From: Candidatus Ribeiella danica
GTDB lineage: Bacteria; Chloroflexota; Chloroflexia; Chloroflexales; Roseiflexaceae
DNA: 64,000 nucleotides
Reading direction: 5' to 3'
NCBI GenBank assembly: GCA_016717335.1
Contig: JADKFS010000019.1
Coordinates: 434,001-498,000, forward strand
The notes below the pieces were generated by a model, which was not told where the DNA came from, searched no databases, and was given only the letters and a program-made list of their open reading frames with translations. Positions 52,380 to 61,088 of this stretch are shown here, piece after piece. Positions within the stretch are counted from its first letter, which is position 1; every line of letters starts with the position of its first letter. The translations under genes and the position numbers were made by a program.

Positions 52380-52568
52380 CTATTGCGTGCTAGTTTTCGC
52401 CACCGCCGTATTGATCACCACATCCACATTAGGGTCAATCAGGGCCCTGAAAGTTTCGAGCTGGTGCTGCGAGAGCCGCCAGCCCTTCGGTAGACGCTGA
52501 GCGATCTCAAGGGGAATCGCCGTCTCGTCGGCCAGCTTCGAGTACACCGGCAGCGTCGTGATCCTCAT
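52380..52568 (-). pseudogene. N-terminal remnant of a second type I-D cas3'
   Basis: A 62-codon frame with a perfect ribosome site (GAGGAGG, 6 nt before the ATG). It reads MRITTLPVYSKLADETAIPL, then LPKGWRLSQHQLETFRALID and NVDVVINTA, the opening of I-D Cas3' helicases up to the residue just before the Walker A loop; it then ends VAKTSTQ-stop where TGxGK should follow. The intact Cas3' at 44280-46628 has a similar but clearly different start (MTTITLLPHAEKLAPDDALP ... HQARTYEALI). It lies 13 bp before the WYL gene, the place a leading cas3' would occupy. It could still be translated as a small protein. Confidence 0.65.
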
Positions 52569-52675
52569 CGTGCCCTCCTCGTCGTCCGCCGCGTCACCTG
52601 CGTCGAGCATACCATGCCGCTCGGAACTGGGTGAGTTCACTTAGCGATTTGTCAATAAAAATCTCGATCCTTCTC

Positions 52676-52704
52676 TTGACCTGCCCGCTACATAGCGGTA
52701 CAAT
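52676..52704 (+). promoter_or_regulatory. Promoter with palindromic operator in the spacer (RHH gene)
   Basis: TTGACC (52676-52681) and TACAAT (52699-52704) with a 17-bp spacer. The spacer contains the perfect palindrome CCGCTACATAGCGG (52685-52698), well placed for repression by the encoded RHH protein. Confidence 0.75.
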
Positions 52705-52735
52705 CACGGCCAGCACACCAAGCGTGGGGGCTCTG

Positions 52736-53152
52736 ATGACGACGCGCACGATCAACATCACATTGCCCGACGATGTCTACCGGCGGCTTCAGCAGGTAGC
52801 CGACGCCACGCGGCGCCCAATGGAAGCAGTGGTCATCCAGAGCATCCAGGGCAACCTGCCACCCTCGGCGGATGATCTGTCGCCTGATCTGCGCGGCGAG
52901 CTAAGCGCCTTACAAGATCTGAGCGACGCCGAGCTCTGGGCGCTAGCCCGCGAAGCTTTGCTAGGCGAGCAGTGGCGGCGGCATCAGCGTCTACTGCGGA
53001 AGCGCGAGACCGCCGCTCTAACGGCGCGCGAACAGCAGGAGCTTGACCAGCTACGCGATAGAAGTGATCGCGCCGTGCTGCGCCGCTCCTATGCTCTCGC
53101 GCTCCTTAAGTGGCGCGGCTATACCTTACCCGCGCTCGGCACCTCATTCTAG
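52736..53152 (+). CDS. Ribbon-helix-helix (CopG-like) DNA-binding protein
   Basis: A 138-residue protein. The N-terminal ~45 residues (RTINITLPDDVYRRLQQVADATRRPMEAVV in parts) form a ribbon-helix-helix fold typical of antitoxins and small repressors. The rest is helical and charged with an ERxxLTAREQQELDQL-like segment. It begins at 52736 with GGGGG upstream. The HNH gene follows after only 2 bp, so the two are co-translated; the promoter palindrome suggests autoregulation. Toxin-antitoxin-like or nuclease-control roles are possible. Confidence 0.8.
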   Translation: MTTRTINITLPDDVYRRLQQVADATRRPMEAVVIQSIQGNLPPSADDLSPDLRGELSALQDLSDAELWALAREALLGEQWRRHQRLLRKRETAALTAREQQELDQLRDRSDRAVLRRSYALALLKWRGYTLPALGTSF

Positions 53153-53154
53153 TA

Positions 53155-53583
53155 ATGCCATCTCGATTGCGCATCCCTGCTGCTACGCGGCGCGAGGTAG
53201 CCCGGCGCGCGGGATATCGGTGTAGCTACTGTCGCAGCCCCGAAATCGTTGGCATCCCAATGGTTGTCGATCATATTCTTCCGTTAGCGGCAGGTGGCTC
53301 CTCAGACGCCGCAAATCTCTGCCTCTCATGCTATCGCTGCAACGAATTCAAGCACGCGCGTGTTGATGTGCCTGACCCGCTCAGCGGCCTGCGCGTAGCA
53401 TTGTTCAATCCCAGCAGCCATGTCTGGAACGATCACTTCGTTTGGATCGATGACGGTCTACATATCGACGGATTGACCGCCACTGGCCGGGCCACGATCG
53501 AAGCATTGCGCCTCAATAACGATTGGATTGTTCAGGCACGGCGCATTTGGATGCTGGCCGGGCTGCATCCACCTCTGGATTAA
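53155..53583 (+). CDS. HNH endonuclease paired with RHH protein
   Basis: A 142-residue HNH nuclease: IPAATRREVARRAGYRCSYC, then PMVVDHILPLAAGGSSDAANLCLSCYRCNEFK, giving the two CxxC zinc pairs and the DH...N...H active-site pattern. The C-terminal ~65 residues (FNPSSHVWNDHFVW, TATGRATIEALRLN) are typical of a common HNH family in Cyanobacteria and Chloroflexota. The start at 53155 is 2 bp after the RHH stop. Its stop overlaps by 3 bp the stop of the convergent WYL gene. Confidence 0.9.
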   Translation: MPSRLRIPAATRREVARRAGYRCSYCRSPEIVGIPMVVDHILPLAAGGSSDAANLCLSCYRCNEFKHARVDVPDPLSGLRVALFNPSSHVWNDHFVWIDDGLHIDGLTATGRATIEALRLNNDWIVQARRIWMLAGLHPPLD

Positions 53584-54557
53584 TCCTGGATATCCTCATC
53601 AGGTCGGTTTCCAGCTGGCACGATATAGATTCCCGCCAGCGCGCGCACCTCCTCGGCCATCTTCTCCCGCAGCCAGCCCGGCGCCAGCAGCTCGGCGTTG
53701 GCGCGGTAGCGCAGCAGCGTCTGGACGATGAAGAAGTCGCTGCGCCCCTCGGCTTCGACGATCGCGTCGCCGCTGGGCAGCCGCTCGACCACGCGCTGCT
53801 TCTCGAAGCGCCGGCTGATCTCGCCGCGCGCCAGGTCGGCCGCCAGCCGGTAGCGGAAGACGATCGGCCTGCGCTCGTGGGCGCGGCTGAGGTGCTCCGG
53901 CAGCGTCTGCACGGTCGCGATCTCGGCCACGCGGTCGACCCGGTAGTCGAGCAGCTGGCGCGTGGCGGCGTGGTAGGCGACCAGGTAGAAGTGGCGCTCG
54001 TAGTACTCGATCTCGTAGGGCTCGGCCTGGTGGGCGGCGCGCTGGCCGCGCGCGTTGGTGTAGTCGAAGCTGATGATCTCGCGCCGGCTGATCGCCAGCT
54101 CGAGCCGGGCGATCGTGGCGGCGTGCGGGGTGTAGTCGATCGCCGGCTGCAGCGGCGCGCGGCTGCTCTGGCGGCGCGCGTACTCGGCCAGCTGCTCCGG
54201 GCGCAGCCCGGCGGCCAGCTGATCCAGCAGCGCCCGCACCTGGGCCGACTGCGGGTGCCAGTCGCCGAAGGTATCGCGGATCAGCGCCAGCGCGCGCAGC
54301 CCGGCCGTGTCGAGCGCGGGCGCGCCGCCGCGCAGCGTGTAGACGGGCGGGCGGCTGCGGCTGATCTCGATCGCGATCCCCAGCAGGGCCAGCTGGCGGA
54401 TGTCGCGGTCGACCATCGGGCGGGCGCTGGCGCTGCGCGGGTAGGCGTCGCCAAGCCGCGCGAGCAGGTCCGGCCGCGCGAGCGGCCCGTCGCGCAGCGC
54501 GGCGATCAGGGCGCTCCAACGCAGTATGCTGCGCGTGAGCCCGGTTTCAGCTGGCAT
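53580..54557 (-). CDS. WYL-domain transcriptional regulator (second)
   Basis: A 325-residue WYL protein with an N-terminal HTH (MVDRDIRQLALLGIAIEI), a linker, and the WYL domain (EIISFDYTNARG, EPYEIEYYERHFYLVAYHAATRQLLDYRVDRV in parts) plus a C-terminal WCX-like region. It resembles the regulator at 51407-52366 in layout but is clearly a separate lineage. It may control the RHH-HNH pair or the CRISPR locus. No Shine-Dalgarno is obvious at the ATG (54557). Confidence 0.88.
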   Translation of the reverse strand: MPAETGLTRSILRWSALIAALRDGPLARPDLLARLGDAYPRSASARPMVDRDIRQLALLGIAIEISRSRPPVYTLRGGAPALDTAGLRALALIRDTFGDWHPQSAQVRALLDQLAAGLRPEQLAEYARRQSSRAPLQPAIDYTPHAATIARLELAISRREIISFDYTNARGQRAAHQAEPYEIEYYERHFYLVAYHAATRQLLDYRVDRVAEIATVQTLPEHLSRAHERRPIVFRYRLAADLARGEISRRFEKQRVVERLPSGDAIVEAEGRSDFFIVQTLLRYRANAELLAPGWLREKMAEEVRALAGIYIVPAGNRPDEDIQD

Positions 54558-54574
54558 AGGCGAGACCTCAGGTG

Positions 54575-55860
54575 TCTTTCTGGGGCGCTGCGCCCCTCAC
54601 CTTGTCACCTTGTCACCTTGTCACCTTGTCTCCTTGTCTCCTTGTCTCCTTGTCTCCTTGTCTCCTTGTCTCCTTGTCTCGGGGCGCTGCGCCCGGCCCC
54701 CGCCTTGTCTCCTTGTCTCCTTGTCTCCTTGTCTCCTTGCCCTTGTCTCCTTTTGCCCCCGGCCCCCGCCTTGTCTCCTTGTCTCCTTGTCTCCTTGTCT
54801 CCTTGTCTCCTTGTCTCCTTGTCTCCGGGGCGCTGCGCCCCCGGCCCCCCGCCCGGGGGAACCCACGCCGGTTCAGGCGGCTGCGCCAGGTTTCTCCGGG
54901 GCGCTGCGCCCCCGGCCCCCCGCCCGGGGGAACCCGCGCCGGTTCAGGCGGCTGCGCCAGGTTTCTCCGGGGCGCTGCGCCCCCGGCCCCCCGCCCGGGG
55001 GAACCCACGCCGGTTCAGGCGGCTGCGCCAGGTTTCTCCGGGGCGCTGCGCCCCCGGCCCCCCGCCCGGGGGAACCCACGCCGGTTCAGGCAGCTGCGCC
55101 AGGTTTCTCCGGGGCGCTGCGCCCCGGCCCCCGCCCGGGGAACCCACGCCAGTCCAGGCGGCTGCGCCAGTTTCGCCCATCCGGCCCCTCCGGAAAGATC
55201 CCTCCGGTTGCATTGCGGGGGCCACGCTGGCACCATTCCGATCGGACGTGCTGCCCCCGCCGCGCGCCCTGGATCGCCGGGCATCCGCGCTTGTTCAGCG
55301 CAACAGAGACAAGGTTTTGCTCCAGGGGCGTGCGCCCCGAAGAACGCCAGTTGCATTCCGCCGCACCTGGATTCAGCCAGGCGTGCGCCAGGCATCGCAA
55401 ACGAGCCGGCATCCTGCCTGGGGTCCAGGGGCGTAGCCCCTTCCGGAAAGCCGCGGCGGTTGGTGGCGGCCCACCCCCCGGGGCGTGGGGCGCAGCCCCA
55501 GAGAAGCGAGTTGCCTTCCGCCGCACCTGGATTCAGCCGGGCATGCGCGCCAAGCATCGCAAACGAGACGGCATCATGTTGGGGTCCAGGGGCGTAGCCC
55601 CGGCCGGGGGGCGGCGGGGGTGGCGGCCCACCCCCGCCCGCGGGGGAGAGGGGGGCGCGCAGCCCCCCGCAAGTGGCGTGAGGACCACCCGCGGGGGAGA
55701 GGGGGGCGCGCAGCCCCCCGCAAGTGGCGTGAGGACCACCCGCGGGGGCGTGGGGGGCGCGCAGCCCCCCGGACGAGCGGGTCGGCACCCCACCCGCGGG
55801 GGCACGGGGGCGCGCAGCCCCCGCGGGGGCACGGGGGGGCGCGCAGCCCCTCGCATACAC
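54575..55860 (+). repeat. GC-rich mosaic repeat cluster 4
   Basis: The largest cluster (1.3 kb). It starts with CTTGTCACC and CCTTGTCT runs, continues with five near-identical ~70-bp units (GGGGCGCTGCGCCCCCGGCC, CCCGGGGGAACCCACGCCGG, TTCAGGCGGCTGCGCCAGGT in parts), then degenerate GATTCAGCC / GGGGTCCAGGGGCGTAGCCC units, then four GGGGGGCGCGCAGCCCCCCG units spaced by ACCACCCGCGGGGG. No gene is seen. Confidence 0.85.
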
Positions 55861-55862
55861 CC

Positions 55863-58703
55863 TCACTCGATCAGGCCGAGCGCGCGCGCGCGCACGACGG
55901 CGCTCATGCGGTCGCGCGCGTCGAGCTTGCCGTACAGGCTGTGCAGGTGGGTCTTGACGGTGCCCACGCCGATCACGAGCATGTCGGCGATCTCCTGGTT
56001 CGAGTGGCCGCTCGCCGCCATGGCCAGGATCTCGCGCTCGCGCGCCGTGAGCTGCTCGACGAGGGCCGCGGCGCCCGCCGCCGGCGCGGGGGCGGGCGGG
56101 CTCGCCGCCGTGGGCTCGCCGGCCAGTCGCGCGGCGAAGCTGCGCAGCGGCTCGGCGACGTGGCGGCGCGCGGCGTAGGCGCGCAGCAGCTCGGCCATGG
56201 GCGGCCCGGCGCTCAGGAAGGGCCGGCGGATCGCATCGGGCGCGGCCAGCGCCAGGGCGGCCCCGATCCGCTCGTCGGCTGTCGCGCGGTCGCCCTGCGC
56301 CGCGCTGGCGAGCGCGCCAAGCGCCAGGATCTGGATGCGCTGGTCGCTATTGCCGGCGGCCGCGGCGTGCGGCAGCTGCTGCGCGACGAGGTCGCATGCC
56401 TCGGCCGCGCGCCCCGCGGCGAGCAGCACCCGCAGGTAGGTCATGAACTCGTCGGCGCGGATCGGGCTGAGCGGGCCGGCGGCGGGCCGGTATCCCGCGG
56501 CCCAGCGCAGCGCCGGCTCCATTCGGCCGCGGGCGATGTCGGCCCATGCGGCGATCGAGCGGGACCACGCGGCCAGCAAGGGGATATGGGCCGCCTCGGC
56601 GCGGGCGATCAGCGCAGCGGCGCGGCGCGCGGCCGCCTCGGCGTCGCCGCGCGCCAGGTCGATCTTCACGCGCAGCTCGTGGCCCACGAAGATCGCGTCG
56701 CGGACCTCGCCGAGCTCGGCCAGGCTCAGCCCCTCGGCGCAGCAGCGCTGCGCCCGCTCGAGGTCGTCGCGCAGGTAGGCGATCTCGCCCAGGGCGTTGA
56801 GTGCCATCGCCGCCACCGGCAGGCGCGTCCGGCCGACCTGCGCGCGACCAAGCGCTTCGCCCAGCAGGGCCTCGGCCGCCGCCAGGTCGCCGCGCATCAG
56901 CGCGGCCGTGCCGTGCATCGCGCGGGCGACCACCTCGCTGTAGCGGTCGCCCGCCGCGAGCAGGAGCGGGATGGCCGCCGCGTAGCGCTCGCTCGCCGCG
57001 GCGAGGTCGCCGGCGACGTGGTGGGTCATCGCGAGGCCGAGCGTGGCGAACCCGCGCCCGGCCTGGTCGTCGGCGGGGATCAGCGCCAGCGCCTGCCGGG
57101 CCTGGGCGAAGGCGGTGTCCAGCTGCTCGCGCAGCCGGGCCTCGTGGGCGGCGATCGCGGCGACCCAGCCGCGCAGGCTCGCCTCGACGCCGCTGGTCGC
57201 CGCGCCGCCGTCGATCGCGCTGGCGACCCGCGCCAGGATCGGCCCGACCGTCGCGAGGTCGCCGGCGCTGAGCGTGGCGCGCGCCAGCACCAGCGCGAGC
57301 CGCGGCCGCGCCCAGATCGCCGGCGCGGGCAGCATGTGCAGGAGCTCCAGGATGCCGGCGATCGAGCCCTGGTTCCAGACCAGCGTGGCCGAACGGTCGA
57401 CCAGGTCGGCGGCCCGCTCGGTGTCGCCGGCGGCCAGGGCATGGCGCACAGCCTGCGCGAGCAGCGCCGGCTCAGCGGCCGCCGCCGCGGCGTACCAGGC
57501 GCAGGCCCGGCGATGCAGGGCCGGCTCGCGCTCGGGGGCCAGGGCGTGCAGGCGGGTGCGCAGCACATCGGCGAAGAGGTGGTGGTAGCGGTACCAGCGC
57601 CGCTCGTCGTCGAGCGGGATCAGGAAGATCCCGCGGCGCTCGACCTCGTCGAGCAGCAGCTGGCTGTATGACGAGCGGCCTGGGGCAAGAGTATCTTCTA
57701 GCCCCAGGACCGCGTCGCAGAGCGGCCCGCACATCCGGTCGAGGATGGACGTATCGAGCAGGAAGCGGCGCAGGTGGCTCGGCTGCTGCTCGAGCACATC
57801 GTCGGTCAGGTAGTCCACCAGGTAGCGGTGGCTGCCGGCGAAGGCGGCGACGAAGCCCTCCGGGTCGGGGTGGTCGCGCAGGGCCAGGATCGCGAGCTGC
57901 AGGCCGGCCGCCCAGCCCTCCGTGCGCGCGGTCAGGGTGGCCAGCGCCGCCTCGCTCAGCGATGGCTCCCCGGCGGCGGCGATCATCTCGGCCAGCTCCG
58001 CGGCCGTGAAGCGCAGATCGGCCTCGCGCAGCTCGCTGAGCTGGCCGCGGGCGCGCAGCCGGGCCAGCGGCAGCGGCGGGTCGGCCCGCGCAGTGATCAC
58101 CAGGTGGACCTGCGGCGGAAGCTGCTCGACCAGGCGGGCCACGCCGGCGTGGATCTCCTGCCGGTCGATCGCGTGGTAGTCGTCGAGCACCAGCACGTAC
58201 GGGCGCTCCGGCGATCCTTCCCACGGCAGCGCCGCGAGGCTGTTGCTGAGGGTCGCGACGAGGGCGGCGGGCGCGGGCGGCTGCTGGGGCTGCAGCAGGG
58301 CCTGGACCGACTCGGCGCACCCAGGGGCGAGCCGGTCGCACGCGGCGGCCAGGTAGGCCCAGAAGCGCGCCGGGTCGTTGCCGTCGTCGCTGAGGCTGAG
58401 CCAGGCTGTGAGCGCGCGGTCCTGGCTCAGCCACGCGGTGACGGCGGTCGTCTTGCCGGAGCCGGCCGGCGCGACGACCAGGGTCAGCGGGCCGCGGCGC
58501 CCGCGGCGCAGGCGCTCGCTCAGCCGGGAGCGAGCCACCAGGTCGGGGCGCACGTGCGGCGGGTGAAGCCTGGTTACGAGCAGGTCCGGCGCGGGCGGCT
58601 GCGCTGCTGACCGCGCGCCTAGCGGCGGGCTGTCCATCGTTGCGGGCGCTCTTTGCATGACCATCGGGCGTGTGCTGGTTCCAGCGTCCCATGGTACACC
58701 CAC
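55863..58703 (-). CDS. MalT-like LuxR-family transcriptional activator (large ATP-binding)
   Basis: A ~930-946-residue STAND/LAL-type activator. An NB-ARC-like ATPase domain has Walker A VAPAGSGKTT (79-88 of the longest form) and Walker B VLVLDDYH (~177), then GLQLAILAL and RYHHLFADVLR segments; a long TPR-like alpha-helical region (~400-860) senses an inducer; the C-terminus is a LuxR HTH (LTAREREILAMAASGHSNQEIA ... VGTVKTHLHSLYGKL). The start is uncertain: ATGs at 58703, 58664, 58658 and 58637 have no good ribosome site. The target genes are unknown. Confidence 0.9.
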   Translation of the reverse strand: MGVPWDAGTSTRPMVMQRAPATMDSPPLGARSAAQPPAPDLLVTRLHPPHVRPDLVARSRLSERLRRGRRGPLTLVVAPAGSGKTTAVTAWLSQDRALTAWLSLSDDGNDPARFWAYLAAACDRLAPGCAESVQALLQPQQPPAPAALVATLSNSLAALPWEGSPERPYVLVLDDYHAIDRQEIHAGVARLVEQLPPQVHLVITARADPPLPLARLRARGQLSELREADLRFTAAELAEMIAAAGEPSLSEAALATLTARTEGWAAGLQLAILALRDHPDPEGFVAAFAGSHRYLVDYLTDDVLEQQPSHLRRFLLDTSILDRMCGPLCDAVLGLEDTLAPGRSSYSQLLLDEVERRGIFLIPLDDERRWYRYHHLFADVLRTRLHALAPEREPALHRRACAWYAAAAAAEPALLAQAVRHALAAGDTERAADLVDRSATLVWNQGSIAGILELLHMLPAPAIWARPRLALVLARATLSAGDLATVGPILARVASAIDGGAATSGVEASLRGWVAAIAAHEARLREQLDTAFAQARQALALIPADDQAGRGFATLGLAMTHHVAGDLAAASERYAAAIPLLLAAGDRYSEVVARAMHGTAALMRGDLAAAEALLGEALGRAQVGRTRLPVAAMALNALGEIAYLRDDLERAQRCCAEGLSLAELGEVRDAIFVGHELRVKIDLARGDAEAAARRAAALIARAEAAHIPLLAAWSRSIAAWADIARGRMEPALRWAAGYRPAAGPLSPIRADEFMTYLRVLLAAGRAAEACDLVAQQLPHAAAAGNSDQRIQILALGALASAAQGDRATADERIGAALALAAPDAIRRPFLSAGPPMAELLRAYAARRHVAEPLRSFAARLAGEPTAASPPAPAPAAGAAALVEQLTAREREILAMAASGHSNQEIADMLVIGVGTVKTHLHSLYGKLDARDRMSAVVRARALGLIE

Positions 58704-58761
58704 CGCGCGATGGCCGCAAGTCGCACAGCATCATAGTCAGGGCTCGCGCGGCGTCTTTTTG

Positions 58762-58865
58762 ACCCCACCCCCTGCCCGCTCCCCTGCCAGGGGAGCGGGT
58801 TTCTTGTTCGTGTGCGTGGCGCGGCGGCCGCCCACGCGCTGCCGCCGCGGGGAGCGGGGGCAGGA
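58762..58865 (+). repeat. Modular hairpin element, copy 6 (degenerate)
   Basis: CCCCACCCCCTGCCCGCTCC with CCTGCCAGGGGAGCGGG arms, then TTTCTTGTTCGTG as in copy 4 and a broken core (GTGGCGCGGCGGC ... GCTGCCGCCGCG). It lies between the LuxR promoter region and the 58900 gene end. Confidence 0.65.
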
Positions 58866-58899
58866 AAAACCCACGCGGAGGGGGTATCCGGCAGCGCTC

Positions 58900-59544
58900 C
58901 TACGACGCGGCCGGCCCCGGCCGGGCGAGCGAGCGAGCCGCAGGCCGGTCGGCGTAGCGGGCGATCGCCTCGGCGACGAGGAGGTTTGGCACCCAGCAGA
59001 GCCAGGCCACGACCGGGTAGGCCGTGTCGAACGGGAGCTGCGCGCCGGCCAGGAGCAGCGGGAGCCAGAGCCGCAGCGTGACCGCCGCGAGCGTCAGCGC
59101 GACGTTGCGGACCATCCAGCGGCGGTGGGCCGCGACCTGGCGCGCGCGGATGCTCCGATACCCGAGCGCCGCCGTGCCGAGCCACGCGAGCGCGAGCGCC
59201 GCGAAGCCGAGATTGCTGGCGATGCCGCCGTACGAGACGACCGCCATCGCCAGCCCGCCGAGCCCGCCGACCAGCATGCCCAGCATGGCGGCCCGGCCAA
59301 GCCAGCGATGCACGGCGGCATGGCGGCGGCGCAGCCACGGCACGAGCTGCAGCGGCGCGATCGCCAGAGCCGCCATCCCGCCGGCGATATGGGCCGTGAT
59401 CGCGAGCTGGTGAATCTGAAACGACGGGCGGAGCGGCGCCGGGAAGGCGCCCGTCGCCATGACGAACCCGGCGTAGGCCACGACGAACAGCGCGAGCAGC
59501 AGCATGGCGCCCCAGCCGAGCCGGCGAAGCAGGCGCGCGATCAT
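58900..59544 (-). CDS. DUF2306-like integral membrane protein
   Basis: A 214-residue membrane protein with about six transmembrane helices. Conserved-looking histidines lie at helix ends (IHQLAITAHIAGGMAAL, RRRHAAVHRWLGRAAML, VAAHRRWMVRN), suggesting haem or metal binding as in DUF2306/cytochrome b561-like proteins. The function is unknown. The ATG (59544) overlaps the TGA of the upstream gene (ATGA), so the two are translationally coupled. Confidence 0.72.
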   Translation of the reverse strand: MIARLLRRLGWGAMLLLALFVVAYAGFVMATGAFPAPLRPSFQIHQLAITAHIAGGMAALAIAPLQLVPWLRRRHAAVHRWLGRAAMLGMLVGGLGGLAMAVVSYGGIASNLGFAALALAWLGTAALGYRSIRARQVAAHRRWMVRNVALTLAAVTLRLWLPLLLAGAQLPFDTAYPVVAWLCWVPNLLVAEAIARYADRPAARSLARPGPAAS

Positions 59545-59939
59545 AGCCGCCCCCCCTTCTCGCCGGCCGCCGCCCGCGCGAGCGCCAGCAGCCCCAGCGC
59601 GATCAGCACGAACGCCCCGACCGGCAGCCAGGGCACATCGATCGCCGAGAGCAGCGCGATCCCAACCGGGATGGCCGCGAAGGCCAGGAAGGTGCCGGCC
59701 GCGGCCGCGATCTGCCCGCGGCGCGCCAGCTCGGCGGCCGACGCGAGGCCGAGCACCAGCATGATCCCCGGCCACCACCAGCCGGTCAGCGCAAGCATGC
59801 CCAGGCCGATCAGAAACACGCCCCCGGCGATCGAGCTGCCGCGCACGCCGCGTCGCCGTGCGAGTCGCCGCGCCCGCCGCAGGCCCCGCCGGTCGTACAC
59901 CTCGCCGCCCCGTGTTGTTTGGCCGGTAGGGGAGTTCAT
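59541..59939 (-). CDS. Small hypothetical membrane protein, operon partner of the DUF2306-like gene
   Basis: A 132-residue protein: a basic N-terminus (DRRGLRRARRLARRRGVR) then four hydrophobic helices in two pairs (GGVFLIGLGMLALTGWWWPGIMLVLGLA, in parts). It is similar in plan to the LiaI/LiaF-like membrane region. No function is known. Its stop overlaps the next gene's start by 4 bp. It starts with ATG at 59939 and AGGAG about 8 nt upstream. Confidence 0.7.
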   Translation of the reverse strand: MNSPTGQTTRGGEVYDRRGLRRARRLARRRGVRGSSIAGGVFLIGLGMLALTGWWWPGIMLVLGLASAAELARRGQIAAAAGTFLAFAAIPVGIALLSAIDVPWLPVGAFVLIALGLLALARAAAGEKGGRL

Positions 59940-60004
59940 TGCGCATCTCCTTTTTCATCAGCTCCGCAAGTCGTGGCGCAAGCATAGCGCCGCGCGGCGA
60001 TGCC

Positions 60005-60121
60005 CGCCTCTATCGCAAGGTAGAGATCGCGATAGATATTGCGCCGGCGCCGGCGCCGCCGATCTCTATCTCCGGCTCTACCTCGCGATAGAGGCGGCAG
60101 GGTGACCCTGCGGGCTATACT
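60005..60121. promoter_or_regulatory. Long inverted repeat and putative promoter upstream of 60165
   Basis: 21-bp arms (60005-60025 and 60076-60096, one mismatch, CGCCTCTATCGC..GGTAGAG) enclose a GGCGCCGGCGCC palindrome. A smaller palindrome CAGGG-TGA-CCCTG (60099-60111) and a -10-like TATACT (60116-60121) follow, 45 bp before the next start codon. Confidence 0.55.
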
Positions 60122-60164
60122 CGCCGCACCACAGCGAGACGGTTAGCGGAAAGGGAGCCAGCCA

Positions 60165-60386
60165 ATGCCTGTGTATGCTATCCGGGTCGCCGGACACCTG
60201 GCGCCGCGCTGGGCCGAGTGGCTGGCGGGGCTGGAGCTCCGGCACGAGGCCGACGGCACGACCGTGCTCTACGGCCCGCTGCCCGACCAGAGCGCGCTGT
60301 TCGGCGTCTTGACCAAGATCCGCGACCTGAACCTGGCGCTGCTGGCGGTCGAGCGCGTGCGCGCTGGCGCTGCGGGGGGAGGGTGA
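60165..60386 (+). CDS. Conserved 73-residue protein
   Basis: A small protein with the pattern YAIRVAGHLAPRWAEWLAGL, LRHEADGTTVLYGPLPDQSALFGVL, KIRDLNLALLAVERV, recurrent in Chloroflexota. It is predicted as a small alpha/beta cytosolic protein, perhaps an ACT-like fold. Function unknown. AAGGGAG lies 8 nt upstream of the ATG. Confidence 0.8.
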   Translation: MPVYAIRVAGHLAPRWAEWLAGLELRHEADGTTVLYGPLPDQSALFGVLTKIRDLNLALLAVERVRAGAAGGG

Positions 60387-60394
60387 TATATCAG

Positions 60395-61085
60395 CTTGTC
60401 ATCTTTTCTCCGGGGCGCTGCGCCCCCGGCCCCCCGCCTTGTCTCCTTGTCTCCTTGTCTCCTTGTCATCTTGTCTCCGGGGCGCTGCGCCCCCCGCCCC
60501 CCGCCTTGTCTCCTTGTCTCCTTGTCTCCGGGGCGCTGCGCCCCCGGCCCCCCGCCTTGTCTCCTTGTCTCCTTGTCTCCTTGTCTCCTTGTCTCCGGGG
60601 CGCTGCGCCCCCGGCCCCCCGCCTTGTCTCCTTGTCACCTTGTCACCTTGTCACCTTGTCTCCTTGTCTCCGGGGCGCTGCGCCCCCGGCCCCCCGCCCG
60701 GGGGAACCCGCGCCGGTTCCCCCGGCCCCTCCGGCAAAAAGATGCCGTTTCGGCTGCATTGCTGGTGGCCCATGCCTGGCACCATTCCGATCGGACCTGG
60801 TGTCTCTCTACGCGCCTGGATATCGCCGGGCATGCGCATCAGGCGGTACGCATGAGGCAGCATCTTTTTTGGGGTCCAGGGGCGAAGCCCCGGCCGGGGG
60901 GCGGTGGGGGTGGCGGCCCACCCCCACCCGCGGGGGCGTGGGGGGCGCGCAGCCCCCCGAACAAGTGACAAAGTGAGATTCTTTTGGGGTCCAGGGGCGC
61001 AGCCCCGGCCGGGGGGCGGTGGGGGTGGCGGCCCACCCCCACCCGCGGGGGCGTGGGGGGCGCGCAGCCCCCCGCGAGCGGAGGG
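60395..61085 (+). repeat. GC-rich mosaic repeat cluster 5
   Basis: Six alternations of CCTTGTCT runs with GGGGCGCTGCGCCCCCGGCC units (60405-60700), then CCTCCGGCAA, GCATTGCTGGTGGCCCATGC, GGCACCATTCCGATCGGACC, GGATATCGCCGGGCATGCGC, and two GGGGTCCAGGGGCG / GGTGGCGGCCCACCCC / GGGGGGCGCGCAGCCCCCCG units. It separates convergent genes. No gene is seen. Confidence 0.85.
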
Positions 61086-61088
61086 CTA

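Noticed and set aside
54575..55860. Long frames across mosaic cluster 4
   Set aside because: Composition artefact of GC-rich repeats; peptides are Pro/Arg/Gly-rich mirror images on both strands.
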